Assembly (NCBI GenBank): GCA_002404215.1
Contig: DHJG01000199.1
Location: forward strand, 9,808 to 28,973
Source: Desulfosporosinus sp. UBA4726
GTDB taxonomy: Bacteria; Bacillota; Desulfitobacteriia; Desulfitobacteriales; Desulfitobacteriaceae
Direction of reading: 5' to 3'
DNA length: 19,166 nt
A program made the position numbers and the translations under genes. This document shows, in pieces, positions 1-6,901 of the stretch (position 1 is its first letter; every line of letters starts with the position of its first letter). The notes under the pieces were generated by a model. It was not told the DNA's origin. It ran no database searches and saw only the letters and a program-made list of their open reading frames with translations.

Positions 1-1
1 G

Positions 2-229
2 CAAAAGTACCTCGCTAGCATAGCTGTTTTTAGGTGTCGATGCGTGGGGCTGTGCAAGTACTGCGTCAAACCGGAAGGCGAAGTGTCTACTTTCTCCAGT
101 TCAGGAGTCTGCAGACATTATGCCGGTCTTGCTTGTAACGTATCCGCTGGGGACATAACAATAAAGAACAACCCCAAAGGGTACAAGGAAATGGACCGCT
201 GTACACTCGCTGTTACTAAAGGAAACTAA
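2..229 (+). CDS. Partial Cys-rich reading frame, open at the window edge
   Basis: A plus-strand frame runs without a stop from base 2 to a TAA at 227-229, so it may be the C-terminal ~75 residues of a protein starting left of the window; an internal GTG at 44 could also start a 61-residue peptide. The product is Cys-rich (CRCVGLCKYC, then VCRHYAGLACN and DRC) and otherwise polar, with no family I recognise. The clustered cysteines would suit a metal or Fe-S site, but that is a guess. A hairpin at 270-311 lies just after the stop, which mildly supports a real gene end. The opposite strand also holds an 87-codon frame here (101-364), so chance openness cannot be excluded. Confidence 0.35.
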   Translation, partial: QKYLASIAVFRCRCVGLCKYCVKPEGEVSTFSSSGVCRHYAGLACNVSAGDITIKNNPKGYKEMDRCTLAVTKGN

Positions 230-269
230 TGCACGGTTATCAGACTCAACGTTTTGTATATAAATAGAC

Positions 270-311
270 AGAAGAAGACACCAAGTGCAATTTAACCTGG
301 TGTCTTCTTCT
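270..311. terminator. Inverted repeat between convergent genes, probable bidirectional terminator
   Basis: The arms 270-283 (AGAAGAAGACACCA) and 298-311 are exact reverse complements: 14 bp around a 14-nt loop. It sits between the end of the left-edge plus-strand frame (229) and the end of the minus-strand betaine operon (375). Neither side has a strong T-run, although the distal arm is itself rich in T on the plus strand. It most likely ends transcription from both directions. Confidence 0.55.
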
Positions 312-374
312 TGTACTGCGTGCTTTTTGATACCCATACAGAAAGTATAAGTTTGGGGTGGCATAATTTTTAGG

Positions 375-1274
375 CTATTTCATCCAAGTATCTACTAAAG
401 CTTTATTATCTGTAATCCATTTTTTTGAAGCAGCTTCAGGTGTCATACCACCCGTAATTAGACTTTCAATGTCTCCAATTTGTTTATCGTCGAGTTTGAA
501 GGCTTTGAGCATCTTGGCAACTTCAGGATTTTTCAGGGTAAATTCCTTGTTTGCCAGAGTGTGAATTTGTTCAGCACTTCCATAAACGTTCTTCGGATCC
601 TCTAAGTATTTAAGGTCATACTTTGCGAACATCCAATGAGGACTCCAACCTGTTATAACGATGGGCTTTTTGTCATCGTAAGCCTTTTTAAGGGCAGTAA
701 GCATAGCAGCTTCGGAACTCTGGACAACTTCATAGTTTAGACCGTAGGTGTCGACCGTTTTTGCCGTGGCTTTCATAAGTCCAGCACCAGGATCGATACC
801 GGTAATTTTGGCACCAAATAGATCCTTTTTGGCATTCAGTTCTTCAATGGATTTGAGATCAACATATTTAGGGACGACGAGGCCCATTTTCGCTTCGCTC
901 TTATACCATACCCCATAGTCATCCAGCTTATCTTTATACTGATCCCAATACGTTTGATGGGTAACGGGGAGCCAAGCGTCCATGAAGACGTCCAGATCGC
1001 CTTTATTCAACCCAACAAAGAGGGGGGCCACTTCAAGCGTTTTAAGATTAACTTGATAGCCTTTCTCCTCTAAAAGTACCTTCCAGACATTACTTACAGC
1101 CACATCTTCAGCCCAATTGACGTACCCAATGTTAACCGTCTTGTTCGTGCTTGGCTTGGTAGCATCCTCTTTGGGTGGGGTAGAAGTTCCACACCCTGCT
1201 ACCGTTCCCACGGTTAGGATAGCCACCATGGCGTAGACTAGGCCTCGTTTCCATTGTTTTTTGAATAAATTCAC
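375..1274 (-). CDS. opuAC: Glycine betaine/proline-type ABC transporter substrate-binding lipoprotein
   Basis: This is the extracellular binding protein of a compatible-solute (quaternary ammonium) importer, 299 aa. It begins with a lipoprotein signal: basic residues 5-10, a hydrophobic stretch at about 11-24, and lipobox VAGC with the lipidated Cys at 28, so the mature protein should be tethered to the outer face of the membrane. A Ser/Thr/Pro/Lys-rich linker follows to about residue 45, then the OpuAC-type periplasmic-binding fold. Trp54 (VNWAED), Trp101 (DAWLPV) and Trp210/214 (TGWSPHW) are placed as expected for the aromatic cage that holds a trimethylammonium group. The start is a GTG with AGGAGG at 1283-1288, 8 nt upstream. 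It is the last gene of the operon, 25 nt after the permease. Betaine is the likeliest ligand; proline betaine, carnitine or choline are alternatives. Confidence 0.9.
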   Translation of the reverse strand: MNLFKKQWKRGLVYAMVAILTVGTVAGCGTSTPPKEDATKPSTNKTVNIGYVNWAEDVAVSNVWKVLLEEKGYQVNLKTLEVAPLFVGLNKGDLDVFMDAWLPVTHQTYWDQYKDKLDDYGVWYKSEAKMGLVVPKYVDLKSIEELNAKKDLFGAKITGIDPGAGLMKATAKTVDTYGLNYEVVQSSEAAMLTALKKAYDDKKPIVITGWSPHWMFAKYDLKYLEDPKNVYGSAEQIHTLANKEFTLKNPEVAKMLKAFKLDDKQIGDIESLITGGMTPEAASKKWITDNKALVDTWMK

Positions 1275-1299
1275 TTGATCATCCTCCTAATTTTTTATT

Positions 1300-2142
1300 T
1301 TATGATTTTTTAATAGCTGCCCGTGAATTGCGGACTACACCTTGACTGAGACGGTCGAGGATCATAGCTAGAATAACGACAGCCAAGCCGTATTCAAAGC
1401 CTTTACCAATGTCCATCTGCGCAATCCCTGCGAGAACGCCAGCACCAAGTCCCTGAGCCCCAATCATGGCTGAAATAACAACCATAGAAAGTGAGAGCAT
1501 CATAGTTTGGTTGATTCCCGCCATAATCGTAGGCAGTGCTAGGGGTAACTGAATTTTAAAGAGCATCTGACTGGGGCTAGAACCAAAGGCTTCTCCAACT
1601 TCGACGAGGTCTTCGGGAACCTGACGGATTCCAAGATCTGTCAAACGAATAACAGGGGGCATAGAGAAGATTACCGTCGCGAAAACCGCAGATACGGTAC
1701 CTAGACTGAAGAACATCAATGCCGGAATGAGATAAACAAATGAGGGCATTGTCTGCATGAAATCCAGTATAGGAGAGAGGACTCTATGAAAGCGATCGCC
1801 TCGTGCTGCAAGTATTCCTAAGGGAATACCTATGACCAAGGAGACAAAGGAAGCAATCAATACGAGAATTAGAGTATCCAGAAAGGGTGCCCATAATTCT
1901 AGGTTATAAATAATATACAATCCTATCGTACTTCCTAAAGCGAGACGCCACCCTTTAGCGCGCCAGGCTAAGAATGCGAAGATTAGGATGATCACAAACC
2001 AAGGAAGAAGCCCCAGTCCAACACGTAAAGAATCTGTAACGCTTGTTACGGATTTAGTAAAGGCGTCAAAGGCACTACCAAAATGGTCTAAAAGCCAATC
2101 TACGCCGTGGTTAACCCAATTGCCCAATGGTAGTCGATACAT
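1300..2142 (-). CDS. opuAB: Glycine betaine/proline-type ABC transporter permease
   Basis: Membrane subunit of the importer, about 280 aa. Hydrophobic segments appear from about residue 45 (after LGLLPW), followed by a typical ABC permease core. The cytoplasmic EAA-like loop (GEAFGSSPSQMLFKIQLPLA) that docks on the ATPase is clear, followed by the conserved MLSLSMVVISAMIGAQGLG segment. I chose the ATG at 2140-2142 because an extended Shine-Dalgarno (AGGAGGTGATC) lies at 2149-2159. An in-frame GTG at 2152-2154 would lie inside that site and add only four residues. The start lies inside the end of the ATPase gene (stop at 2111), a 32-nt overlap that suggests coupled translation. The length matches ProW/OpuAB-type permeases. 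Confidence 0.92.
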   Translation of the reverse strand: MYRLPLGNWVNHGVDWLLDHFGSAFDAFTKSVTSVTDSLRVGLGLLPWFVIILIFAFLAWRAKGWRLALGSTIGLYIIYNLELWAPFLDTLILVLIASFVSLVIGIPLGILAARGDRFHRVLSPILDFMQTMPSFVYLIPALMFFSLGTVSAVFATVIFSMPPVIRLTDLGIRQVPEDLVEVGEAFGSSPSQMLFKIQLPLALPTIMAGINQTMMLSLSMVVISAMIGAQGLGAGVLAGIAQMDIGKGFEYGLAVVILAMILDRLSQGVVRNSRAAIKKS

Positions 2143-3337
2143 CTTTTGGATCACCTCCTGTGTCGGCTAATGCGGCAAGTACTGAACCCCGTATGATGAT
2201 TCCGATGAGACGCTGTTCGTTATCGATCACCGCCACGGGGACCTTGCTTTCGGCAATAATGGGTAAAATATCTTGAACGAGGACCGATTCATTGTGGACT
2301 GGAACGTCCAGTAGTTTGATTTCCTGAAGACTTATGATACCAGCTTTACGTGCTTCTAGTGCTAGGTCTGCTGTGATAAGCCCTTGTAAATGCTTGGACC
2401 GATCAACGACGAAGACACTTGAAAGACCGTGTTCCTTCATAACCCGCAGGGCGACATGTGGACCATCACGCAGTTGGACGAGGGGGTGAGGTCGTTTCAT
2501 CACGTCTCTCAGAGTTAGAGTCTTGGTGCGATCAACACCTCGTGTGAATTTAGCGACATAGTCATCTGCAGGATCGCTAAGAATCTCTTCTGGTGTACCC
2601 ACTTGCACAAGTGAACCGTCCCTTATGAAAGCAATGCGGTCGCCTATTTTTAAGGCTTCATTTAAGTCATGAGTAATAAATACGATTGTTTTGTTCATCT
2701 TCTGCTGAATATTGAGTAGCTCATCCTGCATTTCTTCTCGAATCATAGGATCTAAGGCACTGAACGCTTCATCCATGAGTAGGATGTCAGGATCATTTGT
2801 TAAGGCACGGGCTAAGCCAACCCGCTGTTTCATCCCACCACTTAATTCATCGGGATAGGATTGTTCATAGCCGACAAGTCCGACCATTGCCAAGCGTTCC
2901 AAGGCCCTTTTTTCACGCTCAGCTTTGCTTACCCCTTGGACCTCTAAACCATAAATCGTGTTTTGTAGTACCGTCCGATGAGGCAATAGAGCAAACTGCT
3001 GGAAAACCATAGCTAAATTCTTTTGCCGAACATGTCTCAGTTCTTGGGGCTTTAGCTCGGTAATATCCACACCATCTATGACGACTGAGCCTGAGCTCGG
3101 TTCGATTAACCGATTGAGACAACGAAGAATGGTCGACTTTCCGCTCCCTGATAGCCCCATCACGACGAAAATCTCACCCTCATTCACAGTAAAGCTGACA
3201 TTATTTACTCCAACGGTTAAACCAGTTTCTGCAAAAATATGTTCTTTGCTGAACCCTTTATCCAGTAATTGTAGTGCTTTTTGTGGTTGAGAACTAAAAA
3301 TTTTAACTAAATTCTTAACTTCAATTTTTACGCCCAT
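2111..3337 (-). CDS. opuAA: Glycine betaine/proline-type ABC transporter ATP-binding protein with CBS domains
   Basis: ATPase of the compatible-solute importer, 408 aa, first gene of the minus-strand operon. Walker A is GLSGSGKST (61-69), the Q-loop is around FQQFALLP (112-119), the ABC signature is LSGGM (165-169), Walker B is ILLMDE (185-190) and the switch His is H223 (ITHDLNEA). From about residue 276 to the end there are two CBS-like modules (MKRPHPLVQLRDG..., then VLVQDILPIIAES...). In OpuA-type transporters this tail senses ionic strength and gates transport, so osmotic control at protein level is expected. The N-terminal 40 residues (FSSQPQKALQLLDKG) are typical of ProV/OpuAA. The start ATG has AGGAGG at 3344-3349, 6 nt upstream. 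A promoter and an inverted repeat lie just upstream. Confidence 0.93.
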   Translation of the reverse strand: MGVKIEVKNLVKIFSSQPQKALQLLDKGFSKEHIFAETGLTVGVNNVSFTVNEGEIFVVMGLSGSGKSTILRCLNRLIEPSSGSVVIDGVDITELKPQELRHVRQKNLAMVFQQFALLPHRTVLQNTIYGLEVQGVSKAEREKRALERLAMVGLVGYEQSYPDELSGGMKQRVGLARALTNDPDILLMDEAFSALDPMIREEMQDELLNIQQKMNKTIVFITHDLNEALKIGDRIAFIRDGSLVQVGTPEEILSDPADDYVAKFTRGVDRTKTLTLRDVMKRPHPLVQLRDGPHVALRVMKEHGLSSVFVVDRSKHLQGLITADLALEARKAGIISLQEIKLLDVPVHNESVLVQDILPIIAESKVPVAVIDNEQRLIGIIIRGSVLAALADTGGDPKDVSTTIGQLG

Positions 3338-3370
3338 GATATACCTCCTCTCTATGAATTCTGGGATTTA

Positions 3371-3409
3371 CAAATGACAACTTGCTTCTTGACGGCGAGT
3401 TGTCATTTG
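3371..3409. promoter_or_regulatory. 12-bp inverted repeat at the predicted start of the opu operon
   Basis: CAAATGACAACT (3371-3382) and its exact reverse complement (3398-3409) flank a 15-nt spacer. On the minus strand the first arm begins one base after the -10 hexamer, so it covers the predicted transcription start (about 3404), and the second arm ends 21 nt before the AGGAGG site. That layout suits either a repressor operator or a 5'-leader hairpin. No T-run follows, so it is not an intrinsic terminator. Confidence 0.6.
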
Positions 3410-3410
3410 C

Positions 3411-3440
3411 ATTGTATCATTAATTATTGACGAAGGTCAA
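3411..3440 (-). promoter_or_regulatory. Sigma-A-like promoter of the opu operon
   Basis: On the minus strand, -35 TTGACC (3435-3440) and -10 TACAAT (3411-3416) are separated by 18 nt, giving a start near 3404 and a leader of about 65 nt before the ATPase ATG. The -35 overlaps a small palindrome, TTGAC-GAAG-GTCAA (3427-3440), which could be an extra protein-binding site. Confidence 0.65.
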
Positions 3441-3737
3441 AAGGCCGTGCGAATGATAATTTAGCGTTTACTCCTGTAAGTGGTAATGAGAGTCGAAATA
3501 ACTTACGAATTGTTCCATATCCTCCCGTATATGCCATATCATCAAATTATTATAAGTGGTCACTAGGAATTTAACTGCGTCTCTTCTGTTACACGTACTG
3601 ATAGATGAATATTTGCTAAAGTTACTTTTTGGATACATGGGCTTAACAGATAAGAATATATGAACTTAACAGGTTAGAACTAAATCTAAAGCTTAAATTG
3701 TGAAATAATATGCAGAAAAGGAAGGCAACTGAACATT
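3441..3737. other. AT-rich intergenic stretch without a supported gene
   Basis: Between the opu promoter and the end of the membrane-anchored hypothetical protein I see no convincing frame, promoter or strong hairpin. The short repeated string CTTAACAG occurs twice near 3642 and 3664. A 69-codon minus-strand frame starting inside the neighbouring gene (3643-3852) looks like a shadow. Confidence 0.5.
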
Positions 3738-4310
3738 TTAGGGGAGAGGAGTCGCTAGGTGGTGGGATTCCAAATAGTTTAGAATGTTTTGCTTTTGACT
3801 TGCTTCGACATGAATAAGGGCTTGAGGTTTTTGTTCGATCACTCCTGCCCATTCGGTATAAAAGGTTTGGGTATATATTTTGCGAGTAACTAGATCAGCA
3901 TAACTAAGATAAATGACAAGAAACTGTGGATTAATATCTGTTGGCAAGAAATCTGGCCCCGTAATGCTAAGGAGCAAGCTTGTGGTGGTATCTCTAGGAA
4001 TATCGTTGAGTACAGTGTAATCATCAACAAGCATAGGTTCTTGTACTAAGGTTTTGTCAAAGACTATGGATTTACTGGAGAGGTTTGATGCTGGGTGAGT
4101 TCCTACATTGCAGAATTTGAATTCGAAACTAAGTTCGTTTGTTAGATAAATAGAAGGAGATTCTTTAAATGTAAAATATGGACGTGCTGCTTCACGTTGA
4201 GTCCACCAAGTTGTAACAGAGAAAAATATGGATACAATAGAAACAAAAGCAAAGATTGCCGTTGATATAGTAACGATGGTATTTGAAAAATTCTTTTTTT
4301 CATGTCCCAA
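3738..4310 (-). CDS. Membrane-anchored protein of unknown function
   Basis: The 190-residue frame has a short basic N-terminus, one strong hydrophobic helix (about 11-32, TIVTISTAIFAFVSIVSIFF) and then a soluble domain rich in beta-prone residues (YFTFKESPSIYL, LSFEFKFCNVGTHPAS, FLVIYLSYADLVTRKIY). The helix and the absence of a cleavage site suggest a type II anchor with the domain outside the cell. I do not recognise the family. The start is odd: the long frame opens with TTG at 4308-4310, ten bases after a GGGGG ribosome-binding site at 4321-4325, while an ATG at 4313-4315 with better spacing is in another frame. A run of seven A follows within the first codons. It lies alone on the minus strand, 235 bp from the divergent dapL; no promoter was assigned. 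Confidence 0.6.
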   Translation of the reverse strand: MGHEKKNFSNTIVTISTAIFAFVSIVSIFFSVTTWWTQREAARPYFTFKESPSIYLTNELSFEFKFCNVGTHPASNLSSKSIVFDKTLVQEPMLVDDYTVLNDIPRDTTTSLLLSITGPDFLPTDINPQFLVIYLSYADLVTRKIYTQTFYTEWAGVIEQKPQALIHVEASQKQNILNYLESHHLATPLP

Positions 4311-4472
4311 GACATAGCTTCCCCCTAATTCAGATGTTATGTTAACTATATATATTGATTAATTATCTAAAAGATTCATTTTGACCTAGATAACTAATTG
4401 AAGACTAATTGAAGTCAAACTTTTGAATCCAGTTCCTTCTAAAATTGTTCAATGTATACTTAGCCTCTGGAG

Positions 4473-4501
4473 TTGCAAAATAATTAACTAATAAATATAA
4501 T
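4473..4501 (+). promoter_or_regulatory. Sigma-A promoter of the free-standing dapL
   Basis: TTGCAA (4473-4478), a 17-nt spacer and a perfect TATAAT (4496-4501) predict a start near 4508 and a leader of about 37 nt. No riboswitch fits into so short a leader, so control by lysine at this position would have to be protein-based or absent. Confidence 0.75.
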
Positions 4502-4544
4502 CACTAACATATGAAGTGATATGAATGAAGGAGTTTGAATACAT

Positions 4545-5777
4545 ATGGCGCTTGTGAATGAAAATTATCTGAAATTACCGGGGAGCTATCTTTTTTCCGA
4601 AATTGCCCGCCGTGTAAACCAGTTTAAAGCAGACAATCCGGAAGCTGATATTATTCGACTGGGAATTGGAGATGTAACACGTCCCCTGCCCCCCGCAGTC
4701 ATCGAGGCAATGCATCAGGGTGTCGAAGAGATGGGGAGCGCGGAAACCTTTCGCGGGTATGGTCCGGAGCAAGGTTACCAGTTTCTAGTTGAAAAGATTA
4801 TTGAAAATGATTTCACCCCTCGTGGAGTGGAACTCTCTGTCGATGAAGTCTTTGTTAGCGATGGAGCGAAAAGTGATACGGCAAATTTCCAGGAGCTTTT
4901 CGGAATTGATAACATCATGGCGGTTACAGATCCGGTTTATCCTGTGTATGTCGATAGCAATGTCATGGCTGGCCGGACAGGGACATACAACAGTGAAAAG
5001 GGACAGTATGGAAATATTGTGTATCTACCGTGTACAGAAGAAAATGGTATGAAGCCTTCCCTGCCTGAGACGCGCGTGGATATGATCTATCTCTGCTTTC
5101 CGAATAACCCGACCGGGATGACGCTTTCTAAAGAAGAATTAAAACAATGGGTGGATTATGCTCGAGCAAACCGCTCTATTATCCTTTTCGATGCAGCTTA
5201 TGAAGCCTTTATCCGAGAAGAAGGCGTGCCTCACAGTATTTTTGAGATTGAAGGTGCCCGAGAGGTCGCTGTAGAGTTCCGAAGTTTGTCCAAGACCGCA
5301 GGCTTTACCGGAACCCGTTGTGCGTATACGATTGTTCCGAAGGAAGTCATGGTCTATGATTCTAAAGGTGGGTCACATAGTCTGAACCAGCTTTGGCTAA
5401 GAAGACAAACCACAAAGTTCAATGGCGCGTCTTATCCAGTTCAAGCGGGAGCAGTCGCTGTATTCTCGGAAGCAGGAAAGAAGCAGGTCAAGGAAACACT
5501 CGATTACTACATGGAAAATGCCCGGATCATCCGAGAGGGCTTAAAAGACGCTGGCTACACCCTATTCGGTGGAGTTAATTCACCCTACATCTGGATGAAA
5601 ACACCGAACAATATTGGCTCCTGGGAGTTCTTCGATAAACTGATGAAGGAAGCACATGTCGTAGGGACGCCGGGAGCTGGCTTTGGCGCGAACGGAGAAG
5701 GATATTTCCGTTTAACCTCTTTTGGCACTCGGGAAAATACCCTTCAGGCGATTGAGCGTATTAAGACGAGAATGTAG
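4545..5777 (+). CDS. dapL: LL-diaminopimelate aminotransferase, 410-residue class
   Basis: PLP enzyme converting tetrahydrodipicolinate plus glutamate to LL-2,6-diaminopimelate in one step, bypassing the DapD/DapC/DapE route to meso-DAP and lysine. The 410-aa length and the whole sequence match the plant/Chlamydia/Desulfitobacterium DapL class. The N-terminus reads NENYLKLPGSYLFSEI. Substrate-loop residues include RLGIGDVTRPLP (38-50) and the FRGYGPEQGY loop. PNNPTG is at 186-191, FDAAYE (215-220) holds the PLP-binding Asp216, and SLSKTAGFTGTR (247-258) holds the Schiff-base Lys250. The carboxylate-binding Arg of YFRLTSFGTR lies near 389. AAGGAG at 4528-4533 precedes the ATG by 11 nt. It is transcribed alone from its own promoter and ends in a hairpin. 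A second, shorter relative lies at 13285. Confidence 0.95.
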   Translation: MALVNENYLKLPGSYLFSEIARRVNQFKADNPEADIIRLGIGDVTRPLPPAVIEAMHQGVEEMGSAETFRGYGPEQGYQFLVEKIIENDFTPRGVELSVDEVFVSDGAKSDTANFQELFGIDNIMAVTDPVYPVYVDSNVMAGRTGTYNSEKGQYGNIVYLPCTEENGMKPSLPETRVDMIYLCFPNNPTGMTLSKEELKQWVDYARANRSIILFDAAYEAFIREEGVPHSIFEIEGAREVAVEFRSLSKTAGFTGTRCAYTIVPKEVMVYDSKGGSHSLNQLWLRRQTTKFNGASYPVQAGAVAVFSEAGKKQVKETLDYYMENARIIREGLKDAGYTLFGGVNSPYIWMKTPNNIGSWEFFDKLMKEAHVVGTPGAGFGANGEGYFRLTSFGTRENTLQAIERIKTRM

Positions 5778-5828
5778 ATGGAAAGTGACCCCGAAACAGT
5801 AGTTGTCTCAATAGAAATCACAGTTAAA

Positions 5829-5861
5829 ACCCGCTTCAGTATTAGTTATACTTAAGCGGGT
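5829..5861 (+). terminator. Hairpin after dapL, probable intrinsic terminator
   Basis: ACCCGCTT (5829-5836) pairs with AAGCGGGT (5854-5861). After one mismatch the stem continues as AGTAT/ATACT (5838-5842 with 5848-5852) around a TAGTT loop. The tail CTTCTAAAT is only moderately T-rich. Its position 52 nt after the dapL stop favours a terminator. Confidence 0.6.
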
Positions 5862-6162
5862 CTTCTAAATATAGGCATATGTTTGGCTGGACAGAGAGGG
5901 CGGTTCATGGGAACCTATAAATGGGTTGTGATGGATTTATTATATTACAAGCTCGGCATTTGCGGTTAAGATGCTATGGCAATGTGTGTCATTTCCATTA
6001 GTTTTCCTAATCAATCAAATCTATTAAAGAAAGATGGGAATTGAATTGTTATAAATTAAAAATAATTTCTAAATAAAGAAGGATATAAATAGGCCGATGT
6101 AGAATGAAAGATACATAGGAATGTCATAATAGAGGTCAGGAACAATTAAAAAGAAAGGTTGT
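5862..6162. other. AT-rich spacer upstream of the stress protein gene
   Basis: About 300 bp without a supported frame. It should contain the promoter of the stress protein gene, but I could not find a good -35/-10 pair. CATAAT at 6125-6130 resembles a -10, but has no partner at proper spacing for sigma-A, and only a poor one for a sporulation sigma. Confidence 0.4.
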
Positions 6163-6684
6163 GTGCGTGTGTCAGTGGAAAATTCGGTTGTATCTGTTTT
6201 TAACACCCACCCCGAGGCTGAGGAGGCTATCAAGGAACTCCAGAAAGCAGGATTTGATTTAAAGAAATTATCCGTCGTGGGCAAGGACTATCAGACAGAC
6301 GAGCATGTTGTGGGTTATTATAATACGGGTGACCGTGTCAAATACTGGGGAAAACTAGGGGCATTCTGGGGTGGGTTATGGGGATTTCTATTCGGGTCTG
6401 CTTTCTTTTTCATTCCAGGGATTGGTCCCCTTGTTGTAGGCGGACCGCTGGTGACGTGGATCGTTGGGGCACTTGAAGGTGCTACTATTATGGGTGGACT
6501 GAACGCTTTTGGAGCAGCGTTATACAGCATTGGTATTCCAAAGGATAGTATCCTCAAATACGAAACTTCTCTTAAGTCGGATAAGTTTCTGTTGATTGTG
6601 CATGGGACTCGTGAAGAAGTGGAAAAGGCGAAAAAGATTCTAGAGACAACTAATTGCGTTGAGTCCTCGATTCATTGCGCATAA
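6163..6684 (+). CDS. General stress protein of the YflT / GSP17M type
   Basis: 173 aa. The N-terminal ~45 residues (SVVSVFNTHPEAEEAIKELQ, then KKLSVVGKDYQ) match the pattern of the heat-induced stress protein YflT domain, a small ferredoxin-like fold found in general stress proteins. Residues about 61-124 form a Gly-rich hydrophobic region (KLGAFWGGLWGFLFGSAFFF, then GPLVVGGPLVTWIVGALEG) likely to associate with or cross the membrane. The C-terminal part (GIPKDSILKYETSLKSDKFL, then LLIVHGTREEVEKAKKIL) looks like a second small alpha/beta module. Molecular function is unknown for this family. The start is GTG at 6163 (AAAGG at 6154-6158, 4 nt away); GTG at 6169 is equally possible and would remove only two residues. 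The only terminator downstream is the T-box terminator, so this mRNA probably carries that element as its 3' UTR. Confidence 0.8.
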   Translation: MRVSVENSVVSVFNTHPEAEEAIKELQKAGFDLKKLSVVGKDYQTDEHVVGYYNTGDRVKYWGKLGAFWGGLWGFLFGSAFFFIPGIGPLVVGGPLVTWIVGALEGATIMGGLNAFGAALYSIGIPKDSILKYETSLKSDKFLLIVHGTREEVEKAKKILETTNCVESSIHCA

Positions 6685-6816
6685 ACAAGGCTAAGGCGAG
6701 TCCAATCTCTTCGCACAGCAAGCAGTGCTGTGGAATTAGCAAGGCAGCTATAATAGCGCGCTTGCTCCGTATCTGCTGAGAAAACAACTATTTGTCAGCT
6801 TAAGTGGTACCGCGAA
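6685..6816 (+). promoter_or_regulatory. T-box-like tRNA-sensing leader, orphan (no downstream gene on this strand)
   Basis: The T-box core AAGTGGTACCGCG is at 6802-6814; TGGT is the bulge that pairs with the free CCA end of a tRNA with discriminator A. It is preceded by a possible stem III (GCTGA 6774-6778 with TCAGC 6795-6799) and followed at once by a terminator whose 5' arm can compete for pairing (AAG 6802-6804 with CTT 6823-6825). Further upstream are hairpins CACAGCA/TGCTGTG (6714-6720, 6726-6732), inside GCTAA/TTAGC (6690-6694, 6736-6740), and AGCAAG/CTTGCT (6738-6743, 6761-6766), the last two sharing bases and so mutually exclusive. Only about 115 nt separate the previous stop codon from the core, short for a full stem I. 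I could not assign the specifier codon or the AG-bulge and apical loop motifs. The next genes run on the minus strand, so no amino-acid gene is served. Confidence 0.7.
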
Positions 6817-6818
6817 CG

Positions 6819-6856
6819 AACCCTTCATCTCAATTTAGAGACGAAGGGTTTGTTTT
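6819..6856 (+). terminator. T-box-associated intrinsic terminator
   Basis: AACCCTTCATCTC (6819-6831) pairs with GAGACGAAGGGTT (6838-6850) with one A-C mismatch and a 6-nt loop, followed by the T-rich tail TGTTTTATTT. The shape and the CCCTT arm directly after the T-box core are characteristic of T-box attenuators. Confidence 0.85.
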
Positions 6857-6901
6857 ATTTGAGTTTGGAGAAAGTTACATACATTATTAAAAGAGAAGAT
6901 G

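Noticed and set aside
1..240. End of a group II intron or mobile element at the left edge
   Set aside because: No domain V-like hairpin, terminal repeats or transposase/reverse transcriptase motifs were seen.
3643..3852. 69-codon minus-strand frame overlapping the end of the hypothetical membrane protein
   Set aside because: Low-complexity translation, no ribosome site, and it overlaps a longer frame with clear membrane-protein features.
6100..6135. CATAATA as a sporulation sigma (F/G) -10 for the stress protein gene
   Set aside because: The bases 15 nt upstream (GAAAG) are a poor match for the -35 of those sigma factors.
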